From the NCBI GenBank assembly GCA_009177195.1, contig WFMA01000159.1:18760-24066 (forward strand): a stretch of DNA of 5,307 nt, written 5' to 3'. Position numbers and translations under genes: made by a program. Within the stretch, counting starts at the first letter, position 1; every line of letters starts with the position of its first letter. This document shows, piece after piece, positions 4,443-5,307 of this stretch. The notes under the pieces are model-generated. The model ran no database searches and had not been told where the DNA came from. It saw nothing but the letters and a program-made list of their open reading frames with translations. The stretch comes from Bacteroidales bacterium. Lineage in GTDB: Bacteria; Bacteroidota; Bacteroidia; Bacteroidales; Muribaculaceae.

Positions 4443-5307
4443 ATGAGATCGTTGCCAGCTTTATTCGTGTCGCTGTTATTTTTGGTTGCCTCATGCGAGA
4501 AGAGCGCTACCGATCGCCTTATGGATGAAGCCGAAAATATAATGGCTCAATATCCCGATTCTGCATTTGTCATGATTTCAGATATTGATTTTCAGCTGCT
4601 GACTGATCGTGAAAAGCCTCGTTATGCCTTATTGCTCACGATGGCGCAGGACCGCAACTATCTTCTACCCAAAGATGATTCGTTGATAAATATTGCCGGT
4701 GCTTACTATCCAATAGGAACGAGAAACAGGGCTATAGCCGATTATTATTCCGGTCGCATAAAGTTGCGTAACGGAGAGTACAGCGAGGCGGTTGAGAAAC
4801 TGATCGATGCAGAGGAGTCCGCACTTGCTATTGGCAACAGCTATTGGCTGGGATTTATATATCGGGAGCTTGCCTATCTGTTCTATGATGTAAAAGATGC
4901 GCATAACGAGGCTATTTATTCCGAAAAAGAGTATGAGGCGTTTGTCAAGACAGGCGACAGCTTGCTCATAAAGTTTGGTACGTTAGATTATGGGCGTGCG
5001 GAAGTTAGGTTCAATCATAATCTTGCAAAGGGGATAGAGATACTCGACACGGTGTTGCTAATGTCGGCTGCCGAGGAGCCATTGAACCGTTTTTTGAGGG
5101 CGGAAGTGTATCGCTCGAAAATGTTGGTGGGACTATTTTCAAGAAGAGTTTCCGATAGTTTGAAAATGAGTCTTAACGAATTGCGAATTAATGGTTTTCG
5201 GGAGTATTTCCCTGATGGTTTCTTCAGAAATGATCTTATTGGTGGAGTTGACGCTTATAAAACCGCTCATCTGATGGGTAACGGTACTTCGCTTTTGTTT
5301 ATTTCCG
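4443..5307 (+). CDS. TPR-repeat lipoprotein of the Bacteroidales type, 3' end outside window
   Basis: An open frame runs from ATG 4443 to the window edge with no stop, giving 288 complete codons. The N-terminus is a lipoprotein signal (MRSLPALFVSLLFL, lipobox VASC, lipidated C18). The mature part starts with a pattern I know from a large Bacteroidales lipoprotein family: a helix ending in MAQYPDSAFVMIS (34-46), then KPRYALLLTMAQDRNY (58-73), then DDSLINIAGAYY (78-89). Paired amphipathic helices of TPR type follow (about 97-130, 133-168 and further), with TPR-like Gly/Tyr/Ala positions such as YYSGRIKLRNGEYSEAVEKL. Family members are usually several hundred residues long, often with a transmembrane helix and a cytoplasmic or DNA-binding tail after the repeats, which cannot be seen here. 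TPR repeats imply protein-protein contacts, and a regulatory or sensory role outside the cytoplasm is an inference. The base composition is more AT-rich than ilvE. Confidence 0.88.
   Translation, partial: MRSLPALFVSLLFLVASCEKSATDRLMDEAENIMAQYPDSAFVMISDIDFQLLTDREKPRYALLLTMAQDRNYLLPKDDSLINIAGAYYPIGTRNRAIADYYSGRIKLRNGEYSEAVEKLIDAEESALAIGNSYWLGFIYRELAYLFYDVKDAHNEAIYSEKEYEAFVKTGDSLLIKFGTLDYGRAEVRFNHNLAKGIEILDTVLLMSAAEEPLNRFLRAEVYRSKMLVGLFSRRVSDSLKMSLNELRINGFREYFPDGFFRNDLIGGVDAYKTAHLMGNGTSLLFIS

Noticed and set aside
4665..4904. Minus-strand open frame inside the TPR lipoprotein gene
   Set aside because: The plus-strand frame has a signal peptide, lipobox and TPR pattern throughout this stretch, while the minus-strand product shows nothing recognisable.

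Overview
The window looks like a chromosomal segment of a gut-type Bacteroidales bacterium. Four things support this: promoters of the Bacteroidetes type (-33 TTTG, -7 TAnnTTTG, with the exact box TAAATTTG upstream of three genes), the near absence of Shine-Dalgarno sequences, SPII lipoproteins, and a recognisable Bacteroidales TPR-lipoprotein family. A Muribaculaceae-like source is plausible from the mid-range GC of the metabolic genes, but this is an inference and was not tested. All supported genes are on the plus strand. There is no RNA gene, mobile element or CRISPR array.

Layout. (1) At 1-188 is the C-terminal end of a beta-strand-rich protein, probably an outer-membrane barrel, followed by a strong hairpin at 209-247. 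(2) At 355-1958 a two-gene unit begins behind a Bacteroidetes promoter. It holds a branched-chain aminotransferase (ilvE) and an HD-domain metal phosphohydrolase whose ATG overlaps the ilvE stop codon by one base. (3) At 2095-3605 a second transcription unit encodes two FKBP-type prolyl isomerases 11 bases apart: a 206-aa cytoplasmic FKBP22/FklB-like protein and a 292-aa lipoprotein with an FKBP C-domain. The unit ends at a textbook intrinsic terminator with a UUCG tetraloop. (4) At 3866-4327 is a small lipoprotein of unknown function with its own promoter and a probable terminator. (5) From 4443 to the window edge runs the first 288 codons of a TPR lipoprotein, with no stop in the window.

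How the genes fit together. The FKBP pair places the same fold on both sides of the inner membrane, so it probably serves folding of cytoplasmic and exported proteins from one transcript. The ilvE-HD pair is translationally coupled, but why an HD phosphohydrolase should be tied to branched-chain amino-acid synthesis is unknown. The right third is visibly more AT-rich and made of individually promoted lipoproteins, so it is the more accessory-like part.

Most of the window is ordinary housekeeping sequence. I see no convincing new defence, mobile or RNA-based system. The most interesting items are the coupled HD protein, an apparent duplication of the FKBP N-terminal module in the lipoprotein, the nested TAAATTTG promoter boxes, and the unassigned 153-aa lipoprotein.
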